From contig OW203762.1 in the NCBI GenBank assembly GCA_934045905.1, forward strand, positions 50,183,411 to 50,247,410: a stretch of 64,000 nucleotides of DNA, written 5' to 3'. The position numbers and the translations under genes were made by a program. Below the pieces are notes generated by a model that saw nothing but the letters and a program-made list of their open reading frames with translations, was not told the origin of the DNA and made no database searches. Source of the stretch: Leuctra nigra (Eukaryota; Arthropoda; Insecta; Plecoptera; Leuctridae). Of the stretch, positions 16,888-29,040 are shown in pieces (the stretch's first letter is position 1; each line of letters opens with the position of its first letter).

Positions 16888-17310
16888 CGCTGTCCTGATA
16901 GATGCTCGCTCTGCAACAATCCACTACTGTGTCACCCAAGGCGCAATACGTGTCGTATCACCCAAGTCGTAGGTAGAATAATTACACTAACAGAAGAAGG
17001 CTATTAGTATTTCACTACGTCGATGTCTGGTCATTAAAATTATGATAATGTTGATAGAAATAACACTACAAATCATAATAAATCAAATATGATCATTACC
17101 AGGAACAAGCAAATCATTACCAGGAACAAACAAAGAAATTGGTATACCAAACACGACAGAGAGTATTAATTAATTAATATTTTCATTAATTTTCCTGTTA
17201 GGGCAAATAGGAAGTGGCTAGTAGTACTTCCTTCTATCTAACAGCTGTTTGTCATGCACAAACTCGATACAGTAAAGGATATTACAATCTATAAGTGTAA
17301 ATGTTTCGTA

Positions 17311-17540
17311 CCTGTGAAACGCCGCGCACACCTGGTCTGTCCTTGAATGTAGTCGCGAATGTGGCGAAGGCACGTCGAGAATGTTGACGACTGCGAGCAC
17401 TGTGGTTCGAGAGCTGCGAGTGGCGCGGCGCGGTCGATATCAGCTGATCCGCGCGCATGTTGACCAGCTGACCTCAGCGAGATCCAGCCTTGCCAATAGC
17501 GCGTCACGACCTTCTTCCGCTGTTGCTGATAAACAAATAC
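17311..17540 (-). other. Probable CBS 5' UTR exon and promoter region
   Basis: A GC-rich island upstream of the coding exon. On the minus strand a plausible donor (CACAG|GTACGA) lies near 17311, and the acceptor TTGCAG precedes the start exon at 16910. No TATA box was recognised. Inferred from composition and splice sites. Confidence 0.35.
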
Positions 17541-18051
17541 AAAAGAATACATACGTCTCCCATTGAAATGCTAAATACAACGTAGTAAAATATTCAACAT
17601 TGCCAATTCTACTGATGTGTGTGTCCTTATTAGTGGCCGACTGTTCCAGGAACCACCAGATTGTAAAAGCATGGGATGAAACGTGTTGACAGTTCTGAGA
17701 ATCGAGCTTTGGAATTTCGCAAAAAGGGAATAGTTGTGAACCAGATAACGTGTCTCGCTCTCGTCCTCCGCACAAAACAAAATAACTTGCAATCTTCTAT
17801 TTGGAGCGAATTTCTTTGCAAACCGTGATGATTCCAGGCATGTCCCGAAGGGGGCTGCTCCCCCCCCCCACTCCCCCAGAGTAAAAAAAATGTGAAAAAT
17901 TTGTAAATATTACACGAAACTTTTGTAAATTTTGAAATGTGAGAAAAACTATATTATAGAGTACCTAAGCAACATTTTGCATTTTTTAAGCAACATTGTA
18001 AATAACACAGTGAAAGATTGCAAGATCCCGGGGCTGGCACCCCAGACCCGT

Positions 18052-18419
18052 GTGCGAGAATTTTTCTGGCAAAGACTTCGTAAATGGGACGTAAATTGAC
18101 TGTGACAAAAACTCTAATAACTTACTTATTTATACAAATAAAACTTACTGTGTTCTTACAGCTATTACATCAATAAAATGAAGGATATTTTAACATAACA
18201 GTAAATATGATCTATTTCCAATTAAAAAATCGAACATTTTTTGCTCTAGAGGGTTTTCACGACCCCAATTTCATCCCAGAACCATCGTAAATGACATTAG
18301 AAAACTTAATTTTGTTGGATCAACCATTTAATTTTCACTTCAACAATTTTAAAACTGGAATTTTATAAAAAATAATTTTTTCTCCCATTTACGAAGTCTT
18401 TGCTAGAAAAATATTCGCT
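18052..18419. repeat. Inverted repeat, about 370 bp
   Basis: Left arm 18052-18090 and right arm 18381-18419 share AAAGACTTCGTAAATGGGA and its inverse, with GCGAGAATTTTTCT-like outer ends. A C-rich tract lies just upstream (about 17861-17876). Non-coding; probably a MITE remnant. Confidence 0.55.
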
Positions 18420-18561
18420 CCCGGCGAGGCAAGTGAGGAAATTCAATTTATCGCGTGAAAAGTGTTCTTTTCAACGATTTGACCTCACCAGCTTCCGAAG
18501 ATTAGTCTACAAGTTGTCTACGCTGATATTTTGTGTCGCAGCTGAGTCGTTTAGATGGTAG

Positions 18562-18792
18562 GTATGTTGTACAAAATAAAAACTTGTAAAAAGACTGCCA
18601 AGCACCTTCCCACCTAAAATGATTGAGATCTAAAAGTAGGGCCAAGCAATAATTCATATTATTGTTTAAACTTTTTCGCACTAAAAATTCGTAAAATCAT
18701 TTCGCCCACAGTTACTGCCGCCAAGCAAGCACAACACTATAAACGTAACGTTGTGCCCAAATTTGAAGAAAAAAATCTATGTGAACCATCAT
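18562..18792 (+). repeat. Single arm of the long palindrome family found at 41887-42618
   Basis: Shares a long diverged match with the left arm at 41887-42110 (ATGTTGTACAAAA, ACTGCCAAGCACCTTCCCAC, ATTTCGCCCA, GTTACTGCCGCCAAGCA, GTGAACCATCAT), but without the mirrored second arm. Confidence 0.7.
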
Positions 18793-20478
18793 AGTAAACT
18801 TTAGTTTAGTTTAGTTTAATCTTCAGTTTAGTTAAACTCCACTTCGGTAAATGTGGTAAATGTAATAGGCTCCGGAATTATATTGCAGTAATGGTATTAC
18901 ACCGAGTTTTCTGAAGTGGAGCTTAAGCCTAAACTAATGCACCGGCCCTTTTAGTATTATTAATTTATTGGTATTTGGTAGGTATGCAATAAGCAATACA
19001 TAGAAGTTACACCAGAAGTATAAGTGTAAGGCGCAACAGTATTATAAAAATATATTACGGTAAATAATCAAGCAACTTGTTATGTGTTATTTAGTCGTTT
19101 TACCGCGTCGTTGTGAATTTGAATTCACACCATTTTTTTTTACCAGAAATGGGAAAAATACTACTAAAATCCACTAGGTATATTTAAAATATTACAAAAT
19201 AACACAAGTGAAAACATTAAAAATTATTTGTGATTTACCTTCCTATTTCTGCACATTATAGACGCAGAAGGCCCGAAGTCCATTTGAATTTTTATTGAAC
19301 AACTTAGGAAAACAATATTACCATGTGTTAACATAATAAGTACTATTTGTCACAATTCCGGTGGTTGTAATAGTCTTGATGCTTTAAATATAGTATAAGA
19401 TGAGATAGTTTCTACAATATATAATTTTGCCCTCAGGCGCTGAAAAGTCCGGTCCGAATGGAGTTGTGGTTATCTCTGTGACAAGTTCATTCTATGGCAT
19501 CTATATTATACTATTGAAGTCAGAAAGGCGGAGAACAGAATTCATTTTTTCCTTGGGCAAGTCGTTCCATAAGCGTGTAGCTCTGCCAAGAAAAGTGTAA
19601 AAATATTAATGATTCAATGATTCATTCATTTCTCTGCTACAAAACTGCATTGCGGTCTTTTTAGTCTATTTGTAATTGGTAGAGCGAGATTATGTCATTC
19701 CGAAAGTGTTAACGCACAATCAAGTAAATTGATATCGAATTATGCATCGCGGTAACAAAGGGTATGTCGTATCGACCTTCAGGGAGAACAGACAAAATAT
19801 CGACTATGCCAGGTCGAAGCGTTACGACGTCAATTTCGCAAAACAAGAAATAAAGTAGGTACACGATACTGAAGCAAATATAATTGAAAACAAAATTAGA
19901 GTTATAGAGTGATACTTGAAATACAAAGTACAATCATAGAGGTACAAACGTCATGTGAAATCTGCCAAGTTACGTCTTTATTGAGGCATAAACTAACTTG
20001 CATTATTATATGACTTCATATCTTTCCATACACCTTGACCTTAGCCATTATAAAAAGTCCTGTGGGCTCCTTGAAAATCGTGGAGATGCTCGATGTTCGA
20101 GATACTGTAGCTATTTGATTAATTGAGAGTGAATATCAATTCATATGTTATTCTAAACATTTTACTATGTTCATTTCTATGTAGTTGAGCTAAATTGTAG
20201 GCATTCATAATATTATCAATCTTTTCCATTGGAGAAGCATGCCGCTGGATAAGATTGACGATTTTAAAATTATTTACATAATGCTTGAATTATTGCAATT
20301 TTATACATGTAGCCTAATTCAGTTTTCAATGCACTTTTTCATAGTTTTATTTTGTCAAATTTACGCTCATGCAAAAAATGACATTCGTTGGAAAAGTCTG
20401 GAGAAATTTATTTCTAGGAGCGATCAGTGCAAATTACAACAAGAGAAATAATATTTCAGACTTAACTTAGTCCACCAC
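18793..20478. other. Intergenic, nothing recognised
   Basis: AT-rich DNA between the CBS 5' end and the MGST 3' end. The short frames present lack coding character and I see no strong repeat structure. Confidence 0.4.
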
Positions 20479-20484
20479 TTTATT
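20479..20484 (-). terminator. AATAAA polyadenylation signal of the MGST1-like gene
   Basis: AATAAA on the minus strand about 100 bp beyond the stop codon at 20587. Confidence 0.55.
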
Positions 20485-20586
20485 GCAAAACAGTTGAGAA
20501 AAATTATTTAAAAAACGAATGAATTACAAAACAATGAATACAAATCCCTGCAGAGCTAATAAATGCACGACGACGACTGCTCGCGT

Positions 20587-23500
20587 CTACTTGAAGTGCA
20601 AGATGACTTGGACGGCCATGTAGAGGGTGGAGAAGAGGCCGACGCCGAAGGCCAGGCCGCGGGCGGGCTGGGGCACCACGACGACGGCGTACACGAGGGT
20701 GTGGACGATCCGGGCGGCCGTGAAGGCGCGGAACAAGTTCACGGCCAGTCCGGCAGCAGGGTTCGTCAGCACGTACAGGAAGCCGGTCACGAAGAACACG
20801 GGGATGTTCTCAAGGTCGTTCAAGTGGGCTCTGAAACAACGACATTATTGAGTCAATCGGGGCTAAGATTCCCCTCACAATCCCTCACAAATGGGACTTG
20901 TAAACAGTGGTTGAAAAAAAATACAATTTTAGATTTAGTTCGTTGGTTTGTTTTTACTTCGATTAATAACAAACGTTTTCCTTCTTTAGTTTGGATGATT
21001 TTTTCTTGTCAAATAAAACCAATTTCCTTTGGACTAAACACAAACTATTTTTATTGAATCATTTATAATAAATCTCAATATTTCAGTCACTTTCTGTTTC
21101 TGCGACCTTCATCAGGAGAATTAATTAACAATTATTTTCTGACATAACATAGAAAAATTGAAAGGCAAAAAAGACAAATTAGTTCAAACCGATTTGAACC
21201 GGTTTGAACCGAAACCGTTCGGTTTCAGAACCGATATCGGTAAAATATCCAGAATTAATCTGTAAAATCACAGGTACACTGGCGGCATTAAGTTGTTTGT
21301 ACTCTATCTCTCTCTGCTCCATATAAAAACATGTTTATGATATGGGTCAGAGAGAGGCAGAGTGCAACGATCATATTGCCGCCACTGTACACCCAGCAAA
21401 TCATAAAACGGTATTTGAACGAAACGTATTCGCTACTGGTCAGGTTCCTTGACAATCAATTCTTTTTATAAATATGAAATCGGTAATACCAGGCGTAAAG
21501 CAGTGTTACAATGAAGATGTCGTTAACAACAACGGAGAATTAATGACTGAGTTTTGTGCTAATAATGAACTACGCATCAACAATACTTTTTTTCCGCATA
21601 AATCACAACATAAATATACATGGCAGAACACAAGGGGTAGTCAATCAATAATAGATTACATAGTTACAAATCGAAAATTCCTTCCATCGCAAATCATAGA
21701 TATAAGGTGCTTGACCGCTGCAGATATTGGAAGTGATCACAGTCTCTTGTTAGGGAAATTTAGGATTAATATACAAAAAACAAAAAACGTCTCCCTAAGA
21801 CATATGATATAAAAATCAATATTGAATCATTTCAATATGAGAGTACAAAAATTTTATATCGGAAAAGATTGTCGGAAAAATTTCAGGAGCACAATTGTGA
21901 TTATTATGATATAGATGAGGGTTATACAATAATGAGAACTAACATTTGGAAGGCTGCGAACGAAGCTCTTGGCACTAGGAAAGTGTGCACAAACAACAAT
22001 AGTTGTAACAAGATTCCTTGGTTTTGTAATGAAGTTAAAGTCCTCTCGCAAGAAAAACGTAGTGCATACCGTACTTATAAAGGCAACCAAACACAAGAAT
22101 CATTTGAAGAATACAAGCAAATTCGCAATAGAGTAAACAACAGCATACGGAATATAAAGGCGGATTATTGGGAGCGGTACACGAAAAACTTGGAGAGTGA
22201 TTTTTATGGTCTTCAGAAGCAGATGTGGAGAACAATTAGGAATCAAAAGAAGGACGTTAGGGAAATGATTAACACACAAAGGATTAAAATGGATGATTGG
22301 ATAGTGTACTTTTCCAGTTTGTATAATGATAATGCTAACGATATGCCGGAAATCCATGAACGTGATTTATCTCCTGCGATAATAAATGACACAAATGTGA
22401 CTGTATCAGAACGAGAGGTTAGTGATGCTATTAGAAAGATCAGAAATCGGAAATCGCCGGGGATGGATGGAATTTCCAACGAACTTCTTAAATATGGCGG
22501 AACTGTTATTGTAAAACAGTTATCGCTTTTATTTAACCGAATATTAGAACTAAGAAGGATACCCAAAGAATGGAAAACCAGCATACTCATTCCTTTATTC
22601 AAAAAAGGTGAAAAGACAGTGCCAGAAAATTACAGAGGCATAAATCTGCTGAATACAACACTCAAAGTTCTTACAAAAATCATAAATGTTAAGTTATCAT
22701 TATATACGGAATTAACTGATGCGCAACAAGGTTTTAGAAAAGGAAGGTCTTGCATAGATGCAATCTTTGTTTTACGACAAGTTACCGAAAAGTCTCTAGA
22801 ATTCAATAATCCTGCATTCCTTTGTTTTATAGACCTGCAAAAGGCATTTGACACTGTCCGACTAACTGACGTGACAAGGATTTTAAAGGAAAAGGGGGTA
22901 CCTTTGCAGTTGATTGAACTTATTGAAGACATATATAGAGATAGCAGTATGAGAATAAAAAATAATGGAGAAGTAAGTGATGTGATCACAATTAGCAAAG
23001 GAATTAGACAAGGGGATTCCTCGAGACCTTATTTGTTCAACCTCGTTATGGATGAAATCATAGTTGGTCTTCGCGAATGTAATGGATATAGAATGGGTAA
23101 TGACGAAATAAAAATTTTATGTTATGCTGACGACGCGATAATATTCGCAAAAAGTGAAGACGACCTTCAAAGACTTCTCTTCCAATTTAAAAATATGGCG
23201 CAAGCAGTGGGTATGAGAATTGCAACCTTAAAAACAAAGTCAATGGTCATAGCCAAGAACCCTATTCGATGTAAGCTGGAGGTAGACGGAGTGATAATCG
23301 AGCAAATAATGAGCATGACTTACTTAGGTGTTAATATTACAAGTAGTGGAATATTGCCATTTGAAGTTAGAACACAGACTGAGAAGGCGAACAGAATATC
23401 AGGATGCCTTAACGATATGATATGGAGGAACAAGCACTTGCTCAAGGAGACCAAGGCCAGAATTTATAAGACTTTGGTGAGGCCGATTATCACATACGCT

Positions 23501-25665
23501 GCAGAAACGAGGCCGGACACAGCTTATACCAAGAGATTGATGGAATCTACGGAAATGAAAACTTTGCGAAAAGTTACGAATAACACTCTGTTAGACAGAA
23601 TTCGCAGTGATAACATCAGGGAAATGTGTGGTGTTACGCCAATATGTGAATGGGTTGAAGAAAGGCGTATTATGTGGAACACACACATTGATCGCATGCA
23701 AGAACATCGCATTGTTAAAATAGCTAGGGATAGATTTCCGGAAGGTCAAAGGAGTGTAGGTAGACCTAAAAAAAGATGGCGAGACAAGTATTAATTCTAG
23801 TAAATGAACAAGCCGAAGGCTTCGGAAGAAGAAGAAGAAGAAGAGAATATGAAATCAGAGCTCAACTACGAGAGTAGATGACGAGTTAGTATAGACTTCA
23901 TCGGAGGATGCCATCACATTTTGTTCTGTCAATTAATTTCTTTCAAATGCCGTTTTATCATTTGTTGAGTGTACATACTGCAGTCAATAAGCATAATCTG
24001 TGCGTTATTGTTGACGAATTCTCAAAAATCAGCCCAATAGTTCCGTAGCGAGTTACAATCATCCACGAAATCAAGCACTCACTTAGATTTAAATTCATGG
24101 GTCGAATTAATTGGTCTGAACATTAATTTTATGTATATCAATTTTAAAATGCATACAAAATAGATTGTCCGGACGAAGCGAATAAAAGTGAAATGAACTG
24201 GTACAAAGTGCAGTCTGTAAATGACCGGTCCTTTAATTAAATTAATTTGACCATGAATTTGTGGACGACCTTGATACGATCGTCACGCGCATGCCCAGCA
24301 TCTTGTTCTGTATCAAGAAGATGTTCGAAATCGTCCCTTAGCGTCTTCCGTGCTACGCCAAGTCATTCGACAGAACCAAGACAGACAGCAGCATGACTAG
24401 CTGTTTCAATTCAACAAGGTCGTGCGATTTGCCGTATTATGCAAAGATGGTAATTAGAGAAAAAAATACGACATGAGGGGACAGCGATAACACAATGGTT
24501 GAAGTGAGATCCCCCGGGGTATCGAGCGCGGCCAGTACTTGGATGGGTGGTTGTTCCAATCAATGCTTGAAGATAACAAACTCCCTCCACCTGTTATCAT
24601 TCTCACGACGGTGCGGCTTGGGAGGTCGCAATTGGTAGCAACAATTATAGTAATCTATTCAAATACCATTTTAATATCTCTAAGTCTCAAACCCGATAGG
24701 AGGTATTCCCTCATAATAAAACCTGAATAAGAAATTACTATTTAAGATCCCATTTTCGTATTCTCCCTTTAAAGTTATTTATTTAAATGGCTGAAGTCTA
24801 GACCCGCTGCAGACAGACAACAGTCAACAGACCCCCGCCCCCTCCACCCTTGTTTACCTGCGCACGCGCTCTACATCTGGGTCGCTGAGGTTCACTTTGG
24901 CGCCTTTCGACGTCTTTGTGTCCTCAGGATTGGCGAAGGCCTGAACAGAAATAACACGTCATTGCAACAACAAACATTAGCTCTCAGCGCTATCAACATT
25001 ATGTAACACGAATAAGATTAGCTATGCTTCCGATAAGATTATCAAAGAGTTGGAAAGGTGGATTAATTTGAAGATTGAATGAAACTATCAATCAGACTGC
25101 CAGGTTAAAACCAACGACGTCTTATAAAACAGGGACGTGTCCTTCAATATAATTAGGTTAGCCCGTGGAGTTTCATGTCTACCCCCCCCCCCCCCCAAAT
25201 TACATCAAAAACTGGGGAGTAAATTGTCCGAAAACAATTTAACAAATTGTAGCATAATGATCATTATGGTTTTCTCATAAGTTAGCAGATGATTTGATTC
25301 CTAAAAAAATATTATCATTTATTATCTCTATTTTGTTGATAATCAATGGTATTATTTTAAAAAAAACGATATTTATTTCGGAATTACTAGTTGAATTCAT
25401 TAATCAGTATTATTTCAACATTACAAACATAAATAAAATAAAATATAAATGTATCATTAGTTGTAGTAGCCAATCCGGTAGGTTGGCTGCACAGTGCACG
25501 TACACACCGATAACAGGAACACGTCGACTGGCTTACCTTCTTGGCGAACCTCTGCCGCGCCGTCAGGATAACCATGCCGAACATCTTGACCGCCAAGATG
25601 CCGGAGTAAAACGCGTAGGCGGTGAACACCGGGTTGTCCATGGACAGCAGACTCGACAAGCTCAT
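20587..25665 (-). CDS. Mgst1: Microsomal glutathione S-transferase 1-like (MAPEG)
   Basis: Membrane enzyme of the ER or outer mitochondrial membrane that conjugates glutathione to lipophilic electrophiles or reduces lipid hydroperoxides. Exons on the minus strand are 25665-25537, 24940-24858 and 20830-20587, in phase, giving 151 aa (human MGST1 155). MAPEG features are in order: first membrane helix (AFYSGILAVKMFGMVILTAR), the loop AFANPEDTK, ERVRRAHLNDLENIPVF, and later helices with AFTAARIVHTLVY and VPQPARGLAFGVGL. The activating cysteine of mammalian MGST1, which follows NPED, is Thr here, so thiol activation is not expected. Intron 2 is about 4 kb and contains a hairpin, a MITE and a LINE. 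A GC-rich 5' UTR extends to about 25790. The Met at 25665 is favoured over a second in-frame Met because the family's N-terminal length then fits. Confidence 0.92.
21176..21240. repeat. Short GAACCG-type tandem and palindromic repeat
   Basis: Repeated CCGATTTGAACCGGTTTGAA-like blocks followed by CCGTTCGGTTT and CCGATATCGG. These are compact, partly self-complementary units in the MGST intron. Confidence 0.45.
21275..21389. mobile_element. Hairpin element with TACACTGGCGGCAT ends
   Basis: The left end TACACTGGCGGCATT and right end ATTGCCGCCACTGTA are inverse. The arms continue through CTCTCTCTGC..CATAT and ATATG..CAGAGAGAG around a central ACATGT. A related hairpin occurs at 46868-46969. Its right end abuts the MITE that starts at 21386. 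Confidence 0.65.
21482..23794 (+). pseudogene. LINE endonuclease-reverse transcriptase, truncated and frameshifted
   Basis: The first part (to 21812) encodes the C-terminal end of an AP-like endonuclease (HKYTWQNTRGSQSIIDYIVT, then GSDHSLL). The frame is then lost in an A-rich stretch around 21775-21800 and resumes in another frame with KTYDIKINIESF, running without stop to 23794. The RT shows the expected order: RNRKSPGMDGI, GFRKGRSCIDAI, FIDLQKAFDTV, GIRQGD, the catalytic CYADD (YADD), TYLGVNI and the C-terminal GRPKKRWRD. The N-terminal endonuclease is missing. One net frameshift and the truncation make it unable to move on its own, but the single long RT frame suggests the insertion is not old. 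Confidence 0.85.
21482..23845 (+). mobile_element. 5'-truncated non-LTR retrotransposon with 11-bp TSD
   Basis: AATATGAAATC occurs directly before (21471-21481) and directly after (23846-23856) the insert, the mark of target-primed integration. The element has the end of an AP endonuclease, a reverse transcriptase and a 3' tail of GAA/GAAG repeats after the small hairpin CCGAAGGCTTCGG. It lies antisense to the host MGST gene. Clade not certain; the GRPKKRWRD C-terminus is common among RTE/CR1/jockey-type LINEs. Confidence 0.9.
23976..24857. other. Remainder of MGST intron 2, nothing recognised
   Basis: No coding exon, RNA gene or clear repeat. The GC-rich patch just before 24858 is the MGST exon 2 flank (donor GTAAAC on the minus strand). 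Confidence 0.4.
25182..25196. repeat. Poly-C tract (15 bp)
   Basis: Uninterrupted run of C in MGST intron 1; prone to length error in sequencing. Confidence 0.7.
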
Positions 25666-25789
25666 GATGATGGTTGTAGATGTCGATCAGAGGAGAGACG
25701 ACGCGTGTCAGAGCGCAGCAGTACGATCGTCAACTGGACAGGTTGCAGAGAAACGCCGACTCACGCCTGCTGTATCGCGCTGCTATCTG

Positions 25790-26773
25790 ACCTTGACTTG
25801 ACAGATAATAATTACAGAATTTTGGTTTTGGGCGGTACCAACCTCACAAAATCATCGTTATATCATAATACTCTCAACGATTGTATTAGTTCTATTAGGT
25901 ATTCTATATTTTTCCAATTAATTAATCAATCCAAGCTTCTAGTGATGTCCAATTCAGTCCAATATCTATTTTTAGCATTGCCGAATGCCGATCAGCTGAT
26001 TATGTAATACAAACAAGATCAGGAGTAGTACTTGGGTCTACCGTTCGGTGTGCAGGAGCAGCACTGTACGACAGCGACATTGACTGAAAGAGAAAACAGT
26101 AACCTGCTGTATCGACTGCACCTCCGATGAGCTGCAACCAGGGTGGCTGCAACTACTTCACCTCAACTACTGTAAATCCTTCCGTTAGTTTTTACATTAA
26201 TTCAAATTCCGAAAATGCAAATAAATCTGACAGTCATTCTGCTACCAACAAAACAATATCATTATAATGAACTCTACCTTTCTGACATATTTTTTTATGT
26301 AAAACGATTTTGAAGGGTTTATCACAATGTCACCAGGTCCATAAGGAGTTTACCGATTGCTCTGAAATAATGCACTAACTCTGCGGTTTGCAGACCGATG
26401 TTTGTATTGAAATCTGTCCATTGGTTACAATTAAAATAAATATCTCCTGATTGGTTGTAGAATCAAAATAGTCCTCAATGGATGTGGTAATCATTTCTTA
26501 ATTTTCAAATTTTAAGCAATATAATACTGGTTGCTAAAATTGAAAAAACTTTATGCAGATTGGTTAGTTATGAATAATGTCTCCATCAAGTTAAATTAAA
26601 ATGAGTCGATTGCTTCCCTCGCTCAATAATATAATACTTCATGTAGAAAATCAATTTTTCTATATTTTGTACTCAGCTTTACTAAAAGAGTGCATGTTAA
26701 GTAGAGAGAAGAATACTTTATTAAAACACTGCCATAAGAAATGGTTGCCACAAGGACACAGTATAACAAATCC
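25790..26773. other. MGST upstream region, no gene
   Basis: A second moderately GC-rich patch around 26030-26150 could be an alternative first exon or promoter of the MGST gene on the minus strand. The rest is AT-rich with no coding signal. Confidence 0.3.
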
Positions 26774-28063
26774 CATAAAAAACACTCCGTGTAAAAATAC
26801 CAGCCAAGTCTCTTCAATTAAAAAAAAATAGAAGAAATCTAAAAATTCAGCACTGAAAAGTAGTGATATCAAAAAATTGGCCAAATCAAAACTTTTCAAA
26901 AAATACTTGGCGCATCGTGCATATAAATAGTATAGAAGTAGGCAGGAAATGAAATGTACTCATCTACACATGTCCTAAAAAAAACGATGCGCCAAGTATT
27001 TTTTGAAAAGTTTTGATTTGGCCAATTTTTTGATATCACTACTTTTCAGTGCTGAATTTTTAGATTTCTTCTATTTTTTTTTTAATTGAAGAGACTTGGC
27101 TGGTATTTTTACACGGAGTGTTTTTTATGGGAATATCACTCCTTTTTTCAGTTTATTATTACAACTTGTAACATATTGTGGCACCAAAGATTATAATTCT
27201 TTTAAAAAATAAGATTTTGTGATTTGGTTGCTAAGAAAAGTTGTGCTTGTTACTGTGTTAATGCTATAAATAATATGTTACAAAGTATGGCAAAAGTTTC
27301 GTTCCAATCGGTCCAGCCGTTCTCGAGTTACGGCATCACTTCCGGTTTTCAAAATGGCGGTTGACATCACTGCCACCTAAAATTTGTATCTATAAATGTT
27401 ATGTAACATTATAAGCCTTCTGAATATGTAGTTATTGATATAAGAGATGATTTTAGTCAGATTTGTCATTTTTATGACGTAATTTCCGGTTTAGGTTATA
27501 GAACATTTCTTCTTTCACTATTGGTATTCCTTATAGATGACCTTCTAAATCGAATGGCGCTAATTTCGTTCTAATCGGTCCAGCCGTTTTTGATATATGA
27601 CGTCACTTCCGGTTTAAAAATGGCGGCACAAAAAATTTATAAGAACAAAGGTATCATCAGACGCCAAAAGTGCACATGTGGTAAAATTTTCATATCGATC
27701 GGTTCAGCCGTTTAGGCTGTGGCGGTGATAGCAACGTTTCCTGATATCTGAATCATCATCATCAGATAGCTTTTAAAAGGGGTGTAATTTTACTGTTTTC
27801 ACGGCCCTCTAGCACCCAAACGGCATAACGTATTGTTCCCAAATTTGGTATATGTTGTCAGGTGGGCCATAGCTCGAAATTAAGTTATTTCGCAACAATG
27901 TGAGATTTCCCAATTTTGAGATCCAGTATGCCGAAAATGCCATGTTGTTGCTAACAGTAAAAGTGTTTGGTCTGCTCCTCAGTTTATTAGGCATTTACGG
28001 TATGTTGAGTGAGTGTGAGTGTATAGTACGACTTGGCTGGGTGGAGCGACCGCTCCACTAGAT
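26774..28063. mobile_element. Foldback repeat family R2, copy A
   Basis: Starts with a hairpin whose arms (26774 to about 26915 and about 26987 to 27130) are near-perfect inverse copies: AAAAAACACTCCGTG to TACTTGGCGCATCG, and CGATGCGCCAAGTA to CACGGAGTGTTTTTT. A unique-looking tail follows with repeated ATCGGTCCAGCCGTT..GACGTCACTTCCGGTTT..ATGGCGG modules. It ends with the 18-bp hairpin GTGGAGCGACCGCTCCAC and TAGA. Copies B and C share both the hairpin module and the end. Confidence 0.8.
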
Positions 28064-28072
28064 ATAAACAAG

Positions 28073-29040
28073 CAGTGGCGTGCCGTGACATTTGAAGTGA
28101 GGGAAGCAATTTGCCAGGAAAGAAATTTGCCCAGACCCGGAGGGGGGGTCTGGGGGGCTTGCCCCCCAGCTTAGCCCCGCGGGGAATTTTTTAAAATTTG
28201 ACTAATTTTAGAAGGTTAAAAACGATTTTGAAAGTACCTTTTTGGAAGATTACTTGAATTTAAGAAATGGTCGTAGGAGGATTTTCAGACTAATTTTTTA
28301 TATTTTAATCATTAGTTTTTTGAAGGCAAATACGAGGGCAAATACAGATATACAAAAACTTTGTAGAAATGCGTTAACTGAACTGAGAATCCGAAACTGC
28401 AATATTTTGTAGATATTACAAGTTTAGACATTCAACCGCTCTTGAGCACTGTCACCGACCGATCACATGTTCGTTCCAATCGTGTCAACTCGGGAGTAGT
28501 TCGGCTGCGTTCGGACTGTGGATGCAACTCTCCTATTTGCTTCCCTTGGCTAGAATACGCCTGCAGAAATAGACGCATTTTACACAGAAATGCTTTGTGT
28601 TTAGACCGGCAAATAATGTTATTATCATGGCAAAATAAGTTTTTATTATTGACAATACTTTCAGGTGGCTGCAGATTAACATATTTGATTGTAGGCAAAT
28701 CACCTAATGCATGCGTAACTCCCGTATATAGAGCGAGGGATTGGAAGCAATTCGAAATGTGAATCCCTTGGAGCCGGCCGACTGCCGAGCCGAGGCAAGT
28801 GTATGCGTGCGCACGCGCCTTGCCCACCTCCTGTCTTAGAAACCGCGTTTACTTTGAAATCAGAGCGAAAGTGGTGACATTTGTGTTCGTAATAAGAATT
28901 CTATAAGTAGTATTAAGTGATGAATATTTTTGTAAAAAGATTAAATTATTATACATATAATTATTATATTTTAATATTGTTGGAATGGAAAAGGAAGGGG
29001 AAGCAATGCTTCCCTTGCTTCCATTGAGTGCACGCCACTG
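28073..29040. mobile_element. Non-autonomous hAT-type transposon with 8-bp TSD
   Basis: The terminal inverted repeats CAGTGGCGTGC and GCACGCCACTG bound 968 bp. Direct repeats TAAACAAG occur immediately outside at 28065-28072 and 29041-29048. An 8-bp duplication with CAGTGG..CCACTG ends fits the hAT superfamily. The interior has no transposase I can recognise. It sits next to the end of R2 copy A. Confidence 0.85.

Larger units (their letters stand above)
21386..23975. mobile_element. MITE family M2, copy split by a LINE
   Basis: The left end TGTACACCCAGCAAATC and right end (inverse TGTACACTCAACAAATG), each followed by ATAAAACGG, form TIRs. Removing the LINE and one target duplication (21482-23856) leaves 215 bp, essentially the length of the uninterrupted relative at 52770-52985, and the interior sequences align (TTTGAACGAAAC, CTGGTCA, TTCCTTGAC, TAGATGACG). 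Confidence 0.8.

Noticed and set aside
25294..26007. 237-codon plus-strand frame
   Set aside because: Crosses MGST exon 1 antisense and AT-rich intron; no coding bias outside the shadowed exon.
28432..28827. Overlapping frames on both strands inside the hAT-type element as a transposase
   Set aside because: No DDE or hAT dimerisation motifs are visible and the frames are short; treated as non-coding filler.
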